Positions 53,821-62,654 of a DNA stretch of 64,000 nt are shown piece after piece (position 1 is the stretch's first letter; every line of letters begins with the position of its first letter). The stretch comes from Microbacterium endophyticum (lineage in GTDB: Bacteria; Actinomycetota; Actinomycetes; Actinomycetales; Microbacteriaceae). The position numbers were made by a program, and so were the translations under genes. The notes under the pieces are model-generated. The model searched no databases. It was not told the origin of the DNA and saw only the letters and a list, made by a program, of their open reading frames with translations. The stretch is from positions 1,612,001-1,676,000 of the forward strand of contig NZ_CP049255.1 in assembly GCF_011047135.1 (NCBI RefSeq), given 5' to 3'.

Positions 53821-54696
53821 TCAGGATCGAGCGGCAACGTACTCGCCAGCCCAGCGGGAGGTCGCGAGTAGTCCACCAAAAGTGTAGAAATGCAGTTTGA
53901 CACTTCCCGCGGCCGAGTTTTCCGCGAGGAGGGCAGCGAGGTCGCCGACGAAGCGGTCGGGTCCGGCCGTTCCCATCAGGTTGGTCAACGAAAATCCGTA
54001 CTTTTTCACGATCATCGCGTTTGCGCCGATGCCGAAGCGGCGGGCGAAGCCGATCAGGCGCTTGATGCCGGCAGGGCCCGGGGTTCCGATGCGAATCTCG
54101 GACTGGATGCCACGCTTACGCACCTCGGTGATCCACGCCGTCACCGGGTCGGTGTCGAACGAGAACTGAGTGAGAATGACCGCTTTCAGGCCCTGCTCGG
54201 CGAGTGCCGCTGACTTATCTTCCAGATGACGCCAGAGCACATCTTCGGCGATATCGGGGTGGCCCTCGGGGTATCCCGCGATCGACACCTCTTTTACGCC
54301 GTACTTCTGCAGGATGCCGCTGCGGATGACCGAGAGTGAATCGGGGTAGGGGCCTTCGGGTTCGGCCGGGTCGCCGCCGACAGCGAAAACGTGTTCGGTA
54401 GCCCCTACCTCCTGCAGGCGCGCCAGAAACTCTTCGAGCTGCGCCTCGGATGAGAGGCGGCGAGCCGAGATATGGGGGACCGGGATGAAGCCCATGTCCT
54501 TCACCGCTTTCGCGGCGGCGACGCGCATATCGAGGTCTTCGTTGCCGAGAAAGGTGACGTTAATTTTGGTGCCGGCGGGGATTGAGTCACGAGCCTCTTC
54601 GAGCCCGGCGACGTCTTTGCCCGTCATCTCCAACGAGTAGTCGTTGACAAGCTTGATCGATGCCGCGTTATTTTCTGCGGGTGTCGTCTGAACCAC
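53821..54696 (-). CDS. metF: Methylenetetrahydrofolate reductase
   Basis: A 291-residue MetF-fold flavoprotein. Seen: GTKINVTFLGNED, the FAD/folate region HISARRLSS with VFAVGGDPAEPEGPYPD, and IAGYPEGHPDI (the reductase A-Y-P-E-x-H motif). MetF normally makes 5-methyl-THF; in O-demethylation operons it runs the other way, oxidising the 5-methyl-THF formed by the LigM-like enzyme. First gene of the operon metF-purU-O-demethylase. GTG 54696. It diverges from the aldehyde dehydrogenase across a region with a strong palindrome. Confidence 0.91.
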   Translation of the reverse strand: MVQTTPAENNAASIKLVNDYSLEMTGKDVAGLEEARDSIPAGTKINVTFLGNEDLDMRVAAAKAVKDMGFIPVPHISARRLSSEAQLEEFLARLQEVGATEHVFAVGGDPAEPEGPYPDSLSVIRSGILQKYGVKEVSIAGYPEGHPDIAEDVLWRHLEDKSAALAEQGLKAVILTQFSFDTDPVTAWITEVRKRGIQSEIRIGTPGPAGIKRLIGFARRFGIGANAMIVKKYGFSLTNLMGTAGPDRFVGDLAALLAENSAAGSVKLHFYTFGGLLATSRWAGEYVAARS

Positions 54697-54753
54697 TGAT
54701 CGAGGTCCTTTCCGCTTTCAGGGGGAGCGCCTCATTGCTGCTCCGTGAATGAC

Positions 54754-54775
54754 ATTACCTATGGGGATAGGTAAT
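54754..54775. promoter_or_regulatory. Perfect operator-like palindrome in the metF / aldehyde dehydrogenase intergenic region
   Basis: Arms ATTACCTAT (54754-54762) and ATAGGTAAT (54767-54775) separated by GGGG. It lies 58 bases upstream of metF and about 100 bases upstream of the dehydrogenase ATG; a TGATAA box (54797-54802) could be the -10 for the latter, placing the palindrome at its -35. The local PadR, GntR or PaaX protein is the likely binder. Confidence 0.7.
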
Positions 54776-54874
54776 GGCAAGAGGTATTCGGCGTACTGAT
54801 AAAACCCGCGTGTACTCTCGAGCTACTTGAGCAGCATCCCCACGATGAAACGCAAAAGAAAGAACACGACAACG

Positions 54875-56380
54875 ATGTCTACAACGGCTGACAACACTTC
54901 CGACACCACGAAAGCCGCGCTCCTCATCGACGCGGCGACCTTCGCTGGAAAGATCTATATCAACGGCGGGTGGGTCGCCGGCGGTGGCGGAGAAATCGCT
55001 TCGGTCGAGCCAGCCACCGGCGAAACGCTCGCGATGGTGGGCATGGCGGACACCGCTGACGTTGCGCGCGCGGCAGCGAGCGCAGCGGTCGCGCAAAAGG
55101 AGTGGGCGGCGCTTCCTCACCCCGCCCGTGCTGGCGTGCTGCGAAAGGCCGGCCAACTCTGGGAACAGTACGCCGAAGAGATCGGTGGGTGGAACATTCG
55201 CGAAGTGGGGGCGATACCGCCACTGGCCGGATTCGCCCTGCACGTGACAGCAGCAGAGTGCTACGAGGCATCCGCGCTACCGTCGGCTCCCCTTGGTTCT
55301 GTGCTCTCGAGTGAAGAGCCGCGGCTTTCGCTGGCGCAGCACGTGCCGGCGGGGGTCGTGGGGGTCATCTCGCCCTTCAACGTTCCGCTCATTCTGGGCA
55401 TTCGCGCTGTTGCTCCCGCTCTTGCTCTCGGCAACGCCGTGCTGCTCAAGCCAGACCCCCGCACCGTCATCACCGGCGGTGTATCGATGGTGCGCATCTT
55501 CGAAGAGGCCGGTCTGCCCGCCGGGCTTCTCCAGCTGATCCCGGGCGGCGCTGACGTCGGGGAAGCAATGGTGGCCGACCCCAACGTGCGTGTCATCGCT
55601 TTCACCGGGTCTACCCGTGCGGGTCGCGCCGTCGGCGAAATCGCTGGGCGACACCTGACACGCGCGCACCTCGAACTCGGCGGAAACTCGGCGTACATCA
55701 TTCGTCATGATGCCGACGTCGACAAGGCGGTCAACCTTGCGACATGGGGCGCTTTTTTGCACCAGGGCCAGATTTGCATGACAGTCGGTCGGCACATCGT
55801 GCACGAATCGCTGTTCGACGAGTACGTAGAAAAGCTCGCGGCAAAAGCCGACTCGATGCACGTGGGCGACCCGGCGGCCGGCCAGGTGCATCTCGGCCCG
55901 ATCATCGACGAGGTTCAGCGGGACCGCATTCATGCCCTCGTGCAGGATGCCGTGGCTCAGGGCGCAGAGCTTCGTGCCGGCGGTTCGTACGATGGGCTCT
56001 TCTACCGCCCGACCGTGCTAGCGAACACGCCCACCGATGCGTCGGCGTACTGCGACGAGGTCTTTGGGCCGGTGGCATCCGTTGTCTCTTATGCGACCGA
56101 CGATGAAGCTGTTGCCCTCGCATCGCAGACCGATTACGGTCTCGCGCTCGGTATCGTCACGGTGGATGTGTTCGCAGGTCTAGAAATGGCCAAGCGAATT
56201 CCGAGCGGCATCGTGCACATCAATGATCAGACGGTGAACGACGAAGCGAACGCTCCGTTCGGCGGAGTCGGATCTTCGGGAACTGGCTCACGCCACGGCG
56301 GCGCACAGGCCAATATCGACGCATTCACTGAGACACGATGGATCACAATGCGTCGCGAGCCGGGGCAGTACCCGCTGTAG
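54875..56380 (+). CDS. Aromatic aldehyde dehydrogenase (vanillin/benzaldehyde dehydrogenase-like)
   Basis: A 501-residue NAD(P)-dependent aldehyde dehydrogenase of the vanillin/benzaldehyde branch. General base E267 in LELGGNSA and nucleophile C301 in GQICMTVGR are in place; the C-terminal half has FGPVASVVSYATDDEAVALA and INDQTVNDEANAPFGGVGSSG, a pattern typical of benzaldehyde dehydrogenases. It would oxidise vanillin or syringaldehyde to the acids demethylated by the neighbouring LigM-like enzymes. ATG 54875 is preferred; ATG 54845 would add a Lys/Arg-rich stretch. A tetraloop hairpin follows the stop. Confidence 0.88.
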   Translation: MSTTADNTSDTTKAALLIDAATFAGKIYINGGWVAGGGGEIASVEPATGETLAMVGMADTADVARAAASAAVAQKEWAALPHPARAGVLRKAGQLWEQYAEEIGGWNIREVGAIPPLAGFALHVTAAECYEASALPSAPLGSVLSSEEPRLSLAQHVPAGVVGVISPFNVPLILGIRAVAPALALGNAVLLKPDPRTVITGGVSMVRIFEEAGLPAGLLQLIPGGADVGEAMVADPNVRVIAFTGSTRAGRAVGEIAGRHLTRAHLELGGNSAYIIRHDADVDKAVNLATWGAFLHQGQICMTVGRHIVHESLFDEYVEKLAAKADSMHVGDPAAGQVHLGPIIDEVQRDRIHALVQDAVAQGAELRAGGSYDGLFYRPTVLANTPTDASAYCDEVFGPVASVVSYATDDEAVALASQTDYGLALGIVTVDVFAGLEMAKRIPSGIVHINDQTVNDEANAPFGGVGSSGTGSRHGGAQANIDAFTETRWITMRREPGQYPL

Positions 56381-56386
56381 TAATGA

Positions 56387-56418
56387 ACGGCGAGCTCGTC
56401 GAAGGACGAGCTCGCCGT
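56387..56418. terminator. 14-bp tetraloop hairpin between convergent aldehyde dehydrogenase genes
   Basis: ACGGCGAGCTCGTC (56387-56400), loop GAAG, then the exact complement (56405-56418). It begins 6 bases after the plus-strand stop and ends 13 bases before the stop of the minus-strand gene, so it can serve both. Confidence 0.85.
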
Positions 56419-56431
56419 CGCTACGTGGTGC

Positions 56432-57931
56432 TCAATGCGCCATTGCCGCCAGGGCGTCGGGGTCGATCGTTGCGATCGAGCGCGTGTCCTGAAATGCCCG
56501 GATGCCTTGGATTCCCTGTTCGCGTCCGAACCCCGATTGCTTCACGCCGCCGAAGGGTGCACGTAGGTCGAGTCGGGTAGCACCGTGGTCATTGACCCAC
56601 ACGTAACCGCACTCCAGTTTGCTTCCGACACGATGCGCGCTGTCGGCATCCGCTGTCCACACCGAGCCGCACAACCCGCCCCAGGTGTCGTTGGCGAGGC
56701 GCACAGCTTCTGCTTCGGTATCGAACGGGATGATCGGGATGACGGGGCCGAACTGTTCTTGCGTCACCACACGAAGGTCAAGGGGCGGGTCGACAACGAT
56801 TGCTGGCCGGAGGAAGTTGCCGCCAGCCAGCTCTCCGCCGGGCAGCTCGCCGAATTCGCGAACATCAGCACCAGCGGCTTTCGCTTCGGCAATGATCTCT
56901 TCGACGAATGCCTTTTGTGCGGGCTGGTGCAGAGGCCCCATCGTTGTGCCTTCATCGAGGCCATAGCCGAGAACGGCTTTCTCGAGGCGGCTGGACAGAC
57001 CGGCGGTGAGCTCTTCGAGCCTTGACCTGTGCACGAAGATCCGCTTTGCGTTCATGCAGATCTGTCCCGTCGTGTCGTACACGGCGGCATACAACCGGTC
57101 GAGGTGAGTGTCGTCCAGAATCGCATCGTCAAGGAAGACCGCGGCGTCGTTTCCGCCCAGCTCGAGGGTGACGCGAGTGAGCGACTTGGATGCCATCTCC
57201 ATGATCTTTTTGCCGCCGTTGACGCTTCCGGTGAAACAGACCTTGGCGATCTCAGGACTCTGAATGAGTCCGGTCATGTTTTCATCTCGTCCAGTGATCA
57301 CATTGAGCACTCCGGGCGGAAGTTTCTCAGCGACGCGCTGCACCACGCGCGCCGTAGCCAGCGGGGCCGAGGGCGGTGGCTTCACGATGACGGTGTTGCC
57401 GGCGAGGAGGGCGTGCGGAAGCGCTGCGCCGAGAATCGCAATCGGCCAGTTGAAGGGCACAATCACAGTCACAACGCCAAGCGACTGGTAGGCGACTTCG
57501 GTCGAAACCGGTATCGCTCCCGGGATGACGGGCAAAGTTTTGCTCGTATCCACCTCTTCGGCAAGCATCACTGCGAGGTTCCAGCGGATCTCGAACACGA
57601 GCGCGTCGACCCACGACTCCATGCGGACTTTTCCGTTTTCTTGCGACAAAATGGCGGCGTCGTTGTCTCGCTCGTCGGCGATTCCCTCGATCGCTTCCGA
57701 CATGCGTTGAGCGCGTTCCGTCGCTTTTAGCCTCGACCATTCCGGGTATGCGGAGTGCGCAGCGCGCACAGCATCCGCCACGTCATCTTCCGTCGCTGAT
57801 GCTGCCTCGCCGACAATTGCGCCCGGCTTTCCAGGGTCCGCGATCGACAGCGAGCTTTGGGTAAATCGCTCTTCTCCGCCGATATACAGTCCGGTTCGCA
57901 TTCCGTTGGCCGTTAACACGTCTTCGGTCAT
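56432..57931 (-). CDS. Aldehyde dehydrogenase family protein
   Basis: A 499-residue NAD(P)-dependent aldehyde dehydrogenase, from a different branch than the one at 54875 (closer to betaine-/gamma-aminobutyraldehyde-type enzymes; begins MRTGLYIGGEERF soon after the start). Catalytic features: Asn in VIVPFNWPIAI, Glu in LELGGNDA, Cys in GQICMNAKR and PFGGVKQSGFGRE near the end. ATG 57931 has AGAGAGG upstream; a GTG at 57943 lies within it. It could oxidise another aromatic aldehyde. It diverges from the importer operon. Confidence 0.88.
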   Translation of the reverse strand: MTEDVLTANGMRTGLYIGGEERFTQSSLSIADPGKPGAIVGEAASATEDDVADAVRAAHSAYPEWSRLKATERAQRMSEAIEGIADERDNDAAILSQENGKVRMESWVDALVFEIRWNLAVMLAEEVDTSKTLPVIPGAIPVSTEVAYQSLGVVTVIVPFNWPIAILGAALPHALLAGNTVIVKPPPSAPLATARVVQRVAEKLPPGVLNVITGRDENMTGLIQSPEIAKVCFTGSVNGGKKIMEMASKSLTRVTLELGGNDAAVFLDDAILDDTHLDRLYAAVYDTTGQICMNAKRIFVHRSRLEELTAGLSSRLEKAVLGYGLDEGTTMGPLHQPAQKAFVEEIIAEAKAAGADVREFGELPGGELAGGNFLRPAIVVDPPLDLRVVTQEQFGPVIPIIPFDTEAEAVRLANDTWGGLCGSVWTADADSAHRVGSKLECGYVWVNDHGATRLDLRAPFGGVKQSGFGREQGIQGIRAFQDTRSIATIDPDALAAMAH

Positions 57932-58087
57932 TTCGACATTCACCTCTCTGTGAGTCGTCTCTTGTGGTGAGTCTGCGGCTTCGCCGACCCGCTTTCAAGC
58001 GATCTGCCGGTTTAGGTAGTTTTCGGGCCGGCAATGTCGGTGTTTTCATCATCGTTTAACTCTTTTATGACGAGCGTCACATTTTCC

Positions 58088-58117
58088 TTGACAATCATGT
58101 GTGATGTGGCGCACGAT
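58088..58117 (+). promoter_or_regulatory. Likely promoter of the ABC importer operon
   Basis: TTGACA (58088-58093), 18-bp spacer, CACGAT (58112-58117). It lies in the 289-base divergent region between the aldehyde dehydrogenase (57931) and the solute-binding gene (58221). The start would be about 95 bases before the ATG. The -35 box is followed by AT as in the O-demethylase promoter (TTGACAAT), a possible half-site. The rest of the region shows nothing else I can name. Confidence 0.5.
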
Positions 58118-58220
58118 GACGGGGTCGGCACATTGACGTGCACTCTCTTCTCGGGCGAAATGTCCGCAGGATGGGCCCGTCAGGCTGGCCCCTGTCACCA
58201 CATTCACGAGAGGCACATCG

Positions 58221-59213
58221 ATGAAGATGAAAAAAGTCCTGGGAGCTATTGCTCTCACTGCCACCGCCGCCTTCGTTCTCAGCGGTTGTACCGACTCGGC
58301 GGCCGAGCCCGATTCTGGGTCGAGCGCGGATGCATCCAGCTCGGGCGAACTCACCTCCGTGCGAGTTGCTGCCCTTCCGATCTCCGAATCGGGCGCCATC
58401 TGGGGCGCGATCGACGAGGGAATCTTTGAGGACCACGGATTCGACGTCGAGATCGTGCCAGCGCAAGGCGGTGCGCAGGCGATCCCTGCGCTGCTCAGCG
58501 GTGACATTCAGTTCGCGATCGGCCAGCCGTTCGGTCCGTTCCGCGCTGACCTTCAAGATCTGGGCGTCGCAATCATCGGCAACTACGCCAACAGTCTGGC
58601 CTCGGGAGGCGACGTAAACGGAGTTGTTTCTCTGGCCGATTCCGGTATCACCGGCCCCGCGGATCTCGCCGGGAAGCGGGTCTCAGTTAATAGCCTCGGC
58701 GCCGCGGGCGACGTGACGATCATGAAGGCCGTCGAAGACGCAGGCGGAGACCCGACATCCATCGAATTCGTCGAAGTTGGTTTCTCCGACGTGCAAGCGC
58801 AGCTGGATGCCGGAAACATCGATGCCGGATGGGTGCCCGACCCATTCATGTCGCAGATCACCGGGGCTGGCGGCAATCTGGTCGTCTACCCCTACCAGGC
58901 GACCATCCCGGGTCTCGAGGTTCTGACGACGATCACGACGCAGGAGCTCATCGACTCTGACCCAGAAATGGTGACGGAGTTCGCAGCAGCGATGAGTGAT
59001 GCGCTCGATTGGGCCGCGGCCAACGAAGACGGCGTGCGCGCAGCGATCGCAACCAACTTGGAGATCCCCGAGGAGGCGGCAGCCGGCATCACGCTGCCAG
59101 AGTTCACGGCTGAGCTCGATGTGGACAACCTTCAAGCCCTGGCCGAACTCGCGGTCGGATACGGCGTGCTCGACGCAATGCCTGATTTCGACCGACTCGT
59201 TCAGATCCAGTAG
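58221..59213 (+). CDS. ABC transporter substrate-binding lipoprotein (SsuA/NMT1-like)
   Basis: A 330-residue lipoprotein: signal peptide with LSGC (Cys 23), acidic Ser-rich linker, then a periplasmic-binding-protein fold of the SsuA/TauA/NMT1 group (IWGAIDEGIFEDHGFDVEIV, then LLSGDIQFAIGQPFGPF). The group binds sulfonates, nitrate, thiamine precursors or aromatic acids. It begins a four-gene importer unit (binding protein, two permeases, ATPase) inside the aromatic island and next to a PaaX-type regulator and CoA ligase, so an aromatic acid is a plausible ligand. Confidence 0.87.
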   Translation: MKMKKVLGAIALTATAAFVLSGCTDSAAEPDSGSSADASSSGELTSVRVAALPISESGAIWGAIDEGIFEDHGFDVEIVPAQGGAQAIPALLSGDIQFAIGQPFGPFRADLQDLGVAIIGNYANSLASGGDVNGVVSLADSGITGPADLAGKRVSVNSLGAAGDVTIMKAVEDAGGDPTSIEFVEVGFSDVQAQLDAGNIDAGWVPDPFMSQITGAGGNLVVYPYQATIPGLEVLTTITTQELIDSDPEMVTEFAAAMSDALDWAAANEDGVRAAIATNLEIPEEAAAGITLPEFTAELDVDNLQALAELAVGYGVLDAMPDFDRLVQIQ

Positions 59214-59294
59214 CGATTGGCTCGTGCGGGGTGCCCCGCATCCGGGTGCCCCGCACGCTGAGCTTCTCTCATCCCCCCACCCTGAAAGGCCCTC

Positions 59295-60152
59295 ATGGCA
59301 GTCGTCTCCGCCACGCCCTTCACCTCGACCAATTCGCCGGCGGGCCCTTCGCGCCGTTCGCGCAATCGGCGCAGAATGCGCAGCGCTCGCAAAGTCATCC
59401 TCGGCTTCGCGGGTCTGCTCGGTTTCCTCGCGACGTGGCAACTCCTTCCCGCGCTCGGAATAGTGAATCCGCTGTACGTTCCCTACGCGACTCAGGTCCT
59501 TGCCCAGCTCGCGGCCGAAACAACCGACCTCGAATTCTGGCGAAACATCGGCCGCACGCTCACGTCATGGGGGTTGGGCCTGCTCATCGCAACAGTTCTT
59601 GCGGTCTTCTTTGGCGTCATCATCGGTCTCGTACCGTTTCTTCGCCGGGCCACGCACACGACGATCGAGTTCTTGCGCCCCATCCCCTCAGTGGCGTTGA
59701 TTCCGCTCGCCATTTTGCTGTTCGGGTTTCAAATCCAGGCAGCGCTGCTCATCATCGTGTACGCGAGCTTTTGGCAGGTGTTCGTGCAAGTTCTCTACGG
59801 TGTTGCCGACGTCGATACCGTAGCTCGCGATACCGCGCGGAGCTTCGGTCTCTCGCGTGCGTCTCGCTTTCGCTATCTGGTTCTGCCGACCGCGTTGCCC
59901 TACATCATGACCGGCGTGCGGCTTGCTGCGGCTGTTGCGCTGATCCTTGCTGTCACCGCAGAGCTGGTCATGGGTATTCCTGGCATCGGGCGGCAAATCG
60001 TCTTCGCCCAGAGCGCGGGTGATTGGCCCACCGTGTACGCCTACGTTGTGGTTGCAGGTCTCCTCGGGCTGCTCGTCAATATGGCGTTCCGGCTTATCGA
60101 ACGGCGAGCGTTGTCGTGGCATCAGTCCGTGCGAGGGGAGGAGCTGGTATGA
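59295..60152 (+). CDS. ABC transporter permease (SsuC-like), first of two
   Basis: A 285-residue membrane protein with about six helices. The inner-membrane-component motif (EAA loop) is ARDTARSFGLSRASRFRYLVLPTALPYIMTG in part: the VARDTARSFG and LPTALPYI segments. It forms the import channel with the second permease. The start is ATG 59295 after a Shine-Dalgarno (GAAAGG). It overlaps the second permease gene by ATGA. Confidence 0.9.
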   Translation: MAVVSATPFTSTNSPAGPSRRSRNRRRMRSARKVILGFAGLLGFLATWQLLPALGIVNPLYVPYATQVLAQLAAETTDLEFWRNIGRTLTSWGLGLLIATVLAVFFGVIIGLVPFLRRATHTTIEFLRPIPSVALIPLAILLFGFQIQAALLIIVYASFWQVFVQVLYGVADVDTVARDTARSFGLSRASRFRYLVLPTALPYIMTGVRLAAAVALILAVTAELVMGIPGIGRQIVFAQSAGDWPTVYAYVVVAGLLGLLVNMAFRLIERRALSWHQSVRGEELV

Positions 60153-60973
60153 CGCTCTACACGAGCACTGTTGTGGTTCCGCGCGCGCGCTCACGAGCAT
60201 GGAAGAAGTCGTTGGAGAGCATCGGTTTCGCTCTCGGGTTCCCGCTGGTGCTGCTTATTGCCTGGGGCGTGTGGTCGACAATTGCGCCCGCAAAATTCTT
60301 CCCCGGCCCGCTAGAGATTTTTGACGCTTTCATCACCACGTGGGTCGGGCCAGTCTTCTTCACCGACGTGCTGCCGAGTCTTGGGCGGCTCTTGGCGGGG
60401 ATCGTGCTCTCCATCGTGGTTGGCATTGTCGCTGGCACCTTCATCGGTCTCGTGCGATGGTTGCGCGAGCTCCTTGAGCCAACACTCGAGTTCTTCCGGG
60501 CTGTGCCTCCGCCGGTGCTGATCCCCATCATGCTCATCATTTTTGGGCCGGCTGATGGCACTCGCGTACTTGTCATTGTTGCCGGCGCGGTGTGGCCGGT
60601 TCTGCTCAACACGATCGACGGTGTGCGCTCGACGGATGCCGTGATGACCGAGACTGCGCGATCGTTTGCCTTGACCCGCTTTGAGCGACTGAGGTACCTC
60701 GTGTTGCCTGCCGCTAGCCCGCGCATCATGGCGGGGGTGCGTCAGACGCTTTCGGTTGCGTTGATCCTCATGGTGATCTCCGAGATGTTCAGTTCGTCGT
60801 CGGGTCTTGGGTATCAAATCGTCTATTTCCAGCGCAACTATCTCATCGCCGAGATGTGGAGCGGCATCGTGCTGCTTGGGCTTGTCGGAGTGCTGCTGGC
60901 GGCGATCTTCAGTTTCACCGAACGGCGCGTATTGCGCTGGTATCACGGAATCAAGGAGGTGGAGCGTGCCTGA
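60149..60973 (+). CDS. ABC transporter permease (SsuC-like), second of two
   Basis: A 274-residue permease with five or six helices and its own EAA loop (MTETARSFALTRFERLRYLV and LPAASPRIMAG). Most SsuABC-type systems use a homodimer of one permease; two different permease genes here imply a heterodimeric channel. ATG 60149 overlaps the upstream stop by ATGA; the open frame back to 60023 is not used. It overlaps the ATPase gene by 8 bases. Confidence 0.9.
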   Translation: MTLYTSTVVVPRARSRAWKKSLESIGFALGFPLVLLIAWGVWSTIAPAKFFPGPLEIFDAFITTWVGPVFFTDVLPSLGRLLAGIVLSIVVGIVAGTFIGLVRWLRELLEPTLEFFRAVPPPVLIPIMLIIFGPADGTRVLVIVAGAVWPVLLNTIDGVRSTDAVMTETARSFALTRFERLRYLVLPAASPRIMAGVRQTLSVALILMVISEMFSSSSGLGYQIVYFQRNYLIAEMWSGIVLLGLVGVLLAAIFSFTERRVLRWYHGIKEVERA

Positions 60974-61766
60974 CATGCTCTTGAACGTCGAAAACTTGAA
61001 CAAGGTCTACGAATCGTCGACCGGAAACGTTGAAGCGATCGGCGACATCAGTTTTCAAATGAATGCTGGCGAACTCGTTTGCATTGTCGGGCCTTCCGGC
61101 TGTGGAAAGACAACTCTGCTGAAGTGCATCGCTGGACTCCTCCAGCCCACATCTGGCGTTATCGAGCTCGATGGCAAAGCAGTGACAGAGCCACCGGCGA
61201 GCATGGCGCTGGTCTTCCAGGAGTACGGGCGGAGTCTTTACCCGTGGCTCACGGTGCGAGGGAATGTCGAGTTGCCGCTGAAACACCGCTCGCTCAGCCG
61301 AGCAGAGCGTGATGGTCTCGTCGACGACGCGCTCTCAGCCGTGGGGCTTGCGCACTCCGATAAGAGCTACCCGTGGCAGCTTTCGGGTGGGATGCAGCAA
61401 CGAGTCGCCATCGCGCGCGCCGTTGCCTATCAGCCCGAAGTGCTCATCATGGATGAGCCGTTCGCGGCCGTCGACGCTCAGACGCGCGCGGACCTCGAAG
61501 ATCTCGTACGGACGCTCCACCGGGAGAGAAAAATGTCGATCCTGTTCGTCACGCACGACATCGACGAGTCGGTTTATCTCGGAGAACGCGTTGTTGTGTT
61601 GTCGAAGTCGCCGACATGGGTGCAAGAAGACCTCGCGATAGATTTGGCTCCGGAGCGCGATCAGATCACGACCCGCGCGCTGCCGCGGTTTACTGAATTG
61701 CGAACGCACGTCTACGAGCAGATTCAACGAGCGAAGCGCGGGGAGGCTGTGCGGCCGACGTCGTGA
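60966..61766 (+). CDS. ABC transporter ATP-binding protein (SsuB-like)
   Basis: A 266-residue ABC ATPase: Walker A GPSGCGKTTL, Q-loop FQEYGRSLYPWLTV, signature LSGGMQQRVAIARA, Walker B LIMDEPFAAVDA and switch His in VTHDIDES. The Q-loop and spacing match the NitT/TauT importers. GTG 60966 has a strong AAGGAGG 6 bases upstream; the alternative ATG is at 60975. It completes the importer operon and is followed 48 bases later by the PaaX-type regulator gene. Confidence 0.91.
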   Translation: MPDMLLNVENLNKVYESSTGNVEAIGDISFQMNAGELVCIVGPSGCGKTTLLKCIAGLLQPTSGVIELDGKAVTEPPASMALVFQEYGRSLYPWLTVRGNVELPLKHRSLSRAERDGLVDDALSAVGLAHSDKSYPWQLSGGMQQRVAIARAVAYQPEVLIMDEPFAAVDAQTRADLEDLVRTLHRERKMSILFVTHDIDESVYLGERVVVLSKSPTWVQEDLAIDLAPERDQITTRALPRFTELRTHVYEQIQRAKRGEAVRPTS

Positions 61767-61814
61767 CCCGCTCCCGACGAAGACAACCGCCTGCAGACAG
61801 AAGGAGAACCGCTC

Positions 61815-62654
61815 GTGCCCACGAGGCAGCCCAAACAGCTCCTGCTGTCATTTTTCGGTGAGTATCTCGTCGACGAGTACGTAGGACCGATCCGCGCGAG
61901 CGTTGTGATCGCTGTGCTTGAGCAGGCCGGGGTCGCAGCTCCTGCGACCCGCGCCACTCTCGACCGGCTCGTGCAGTCGGGTTTGCTCTTGAGAGAGCGC
62001 AGCGGTCGCGAAATCATGTTTTCGCTCACCGAACACGCGACTGCGGTGCTGAGAGAAGCCACCGATCGTGTGCGCAGCCCTGAAATCGGCATAGCTCACG
62101 ACGAGGGGTGGACGCTCGTGACTTTCTCAATTCCCGAGGAGAAGCGACAACTCCGCCATCGTCTGCGCGCGACGCTGGCGTGGGAAGGATTCGCTCCTCT
62201 TCGAGATGGATTGTGGCTGGCGCCCGGCGAAGTCGACCTCGAGTCCTCCTTGGAGCCGCTGCGGAGCGATTTGCCGATCGGGTCGCTTGCCGCTTTCTAC
62301 GCGCATGAACTGGCCGGATTCTCGATCGCGGAAAGCGTGCGGACAGCGTGGGACATTGACGCCATCCGGGCGGCGCACGAGGAATTCATCGCGGAATGGT
62401 CCGACGCCCCGCCGCTGCCAGACGGCGTGGGAACGCCGGCATCGCTCGCGCGTCTCGCAATGCTTGTTGCTGACTGGCTTGCCCTGCAGCGCGTCGACCC
62501 GCGGCTGCCGGTCGAATACCTCGATGACCATTGGCCCGCTGCCCGGTCGTTCGAGCTGTATCGTCGTCGTCGCTCAGAGCTGAAATTGGCCGCCAATGCT
62601 GAGTTCGATGTACTTGTCGCGCCGCGGGAGCGCATCGGCATCCGTTCAGCGTGA
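61815..62654 (+). CDS. PaaX-family transcriptional regulator
   Basis: A 279-residue PaaX-like repressor: N-terminal winged HTH (PKQLLLSFFGEYLVDEY and ATRATLDRLVQSGLLLRERSGREIMFSLTEHA), a central GWTLVTFSIPEEKRQLRHRLRATL-type segment and the C-terminal PaaX domain (AWDIDAI). PaaX proteins sense aryl-CoA thioesters such as phenylacetyl-CoA. The neighbour is an acyl/aryl-CoA ligase, so an aryl-CoA made by it (for example feruloyl- or a benzoyl-type CoA) is a sensible signal. GTG 61815 follows AGAAGGAGA. Its last bases overlap the opposing ligase gene. Confidence 0.87.
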   Translation: MPTRQPKQLLLSFFGEYLVDEYVGPIRASVVIAVLEQAGVAAPATRATLDRLVQSGLLLRERSGREIMFSLTEHATAVLREATDRVRSPEIGIAHDEGWTLVTFSIPEEKRQLRHRLRATLAWEGFAPLRDGLWLAPGEVDLESSLEPLRSDLPIGSLAAFYAHELAGFSIAESVRTAWDIDAIRAAHEEFIAEWSDAPPLPDGVGTPASLARLAMLVADWLALQRVDPRLPVEYLDDHWPAARSFELYRRRRSELKLAANAEFDVLVAPRERIGIRSA

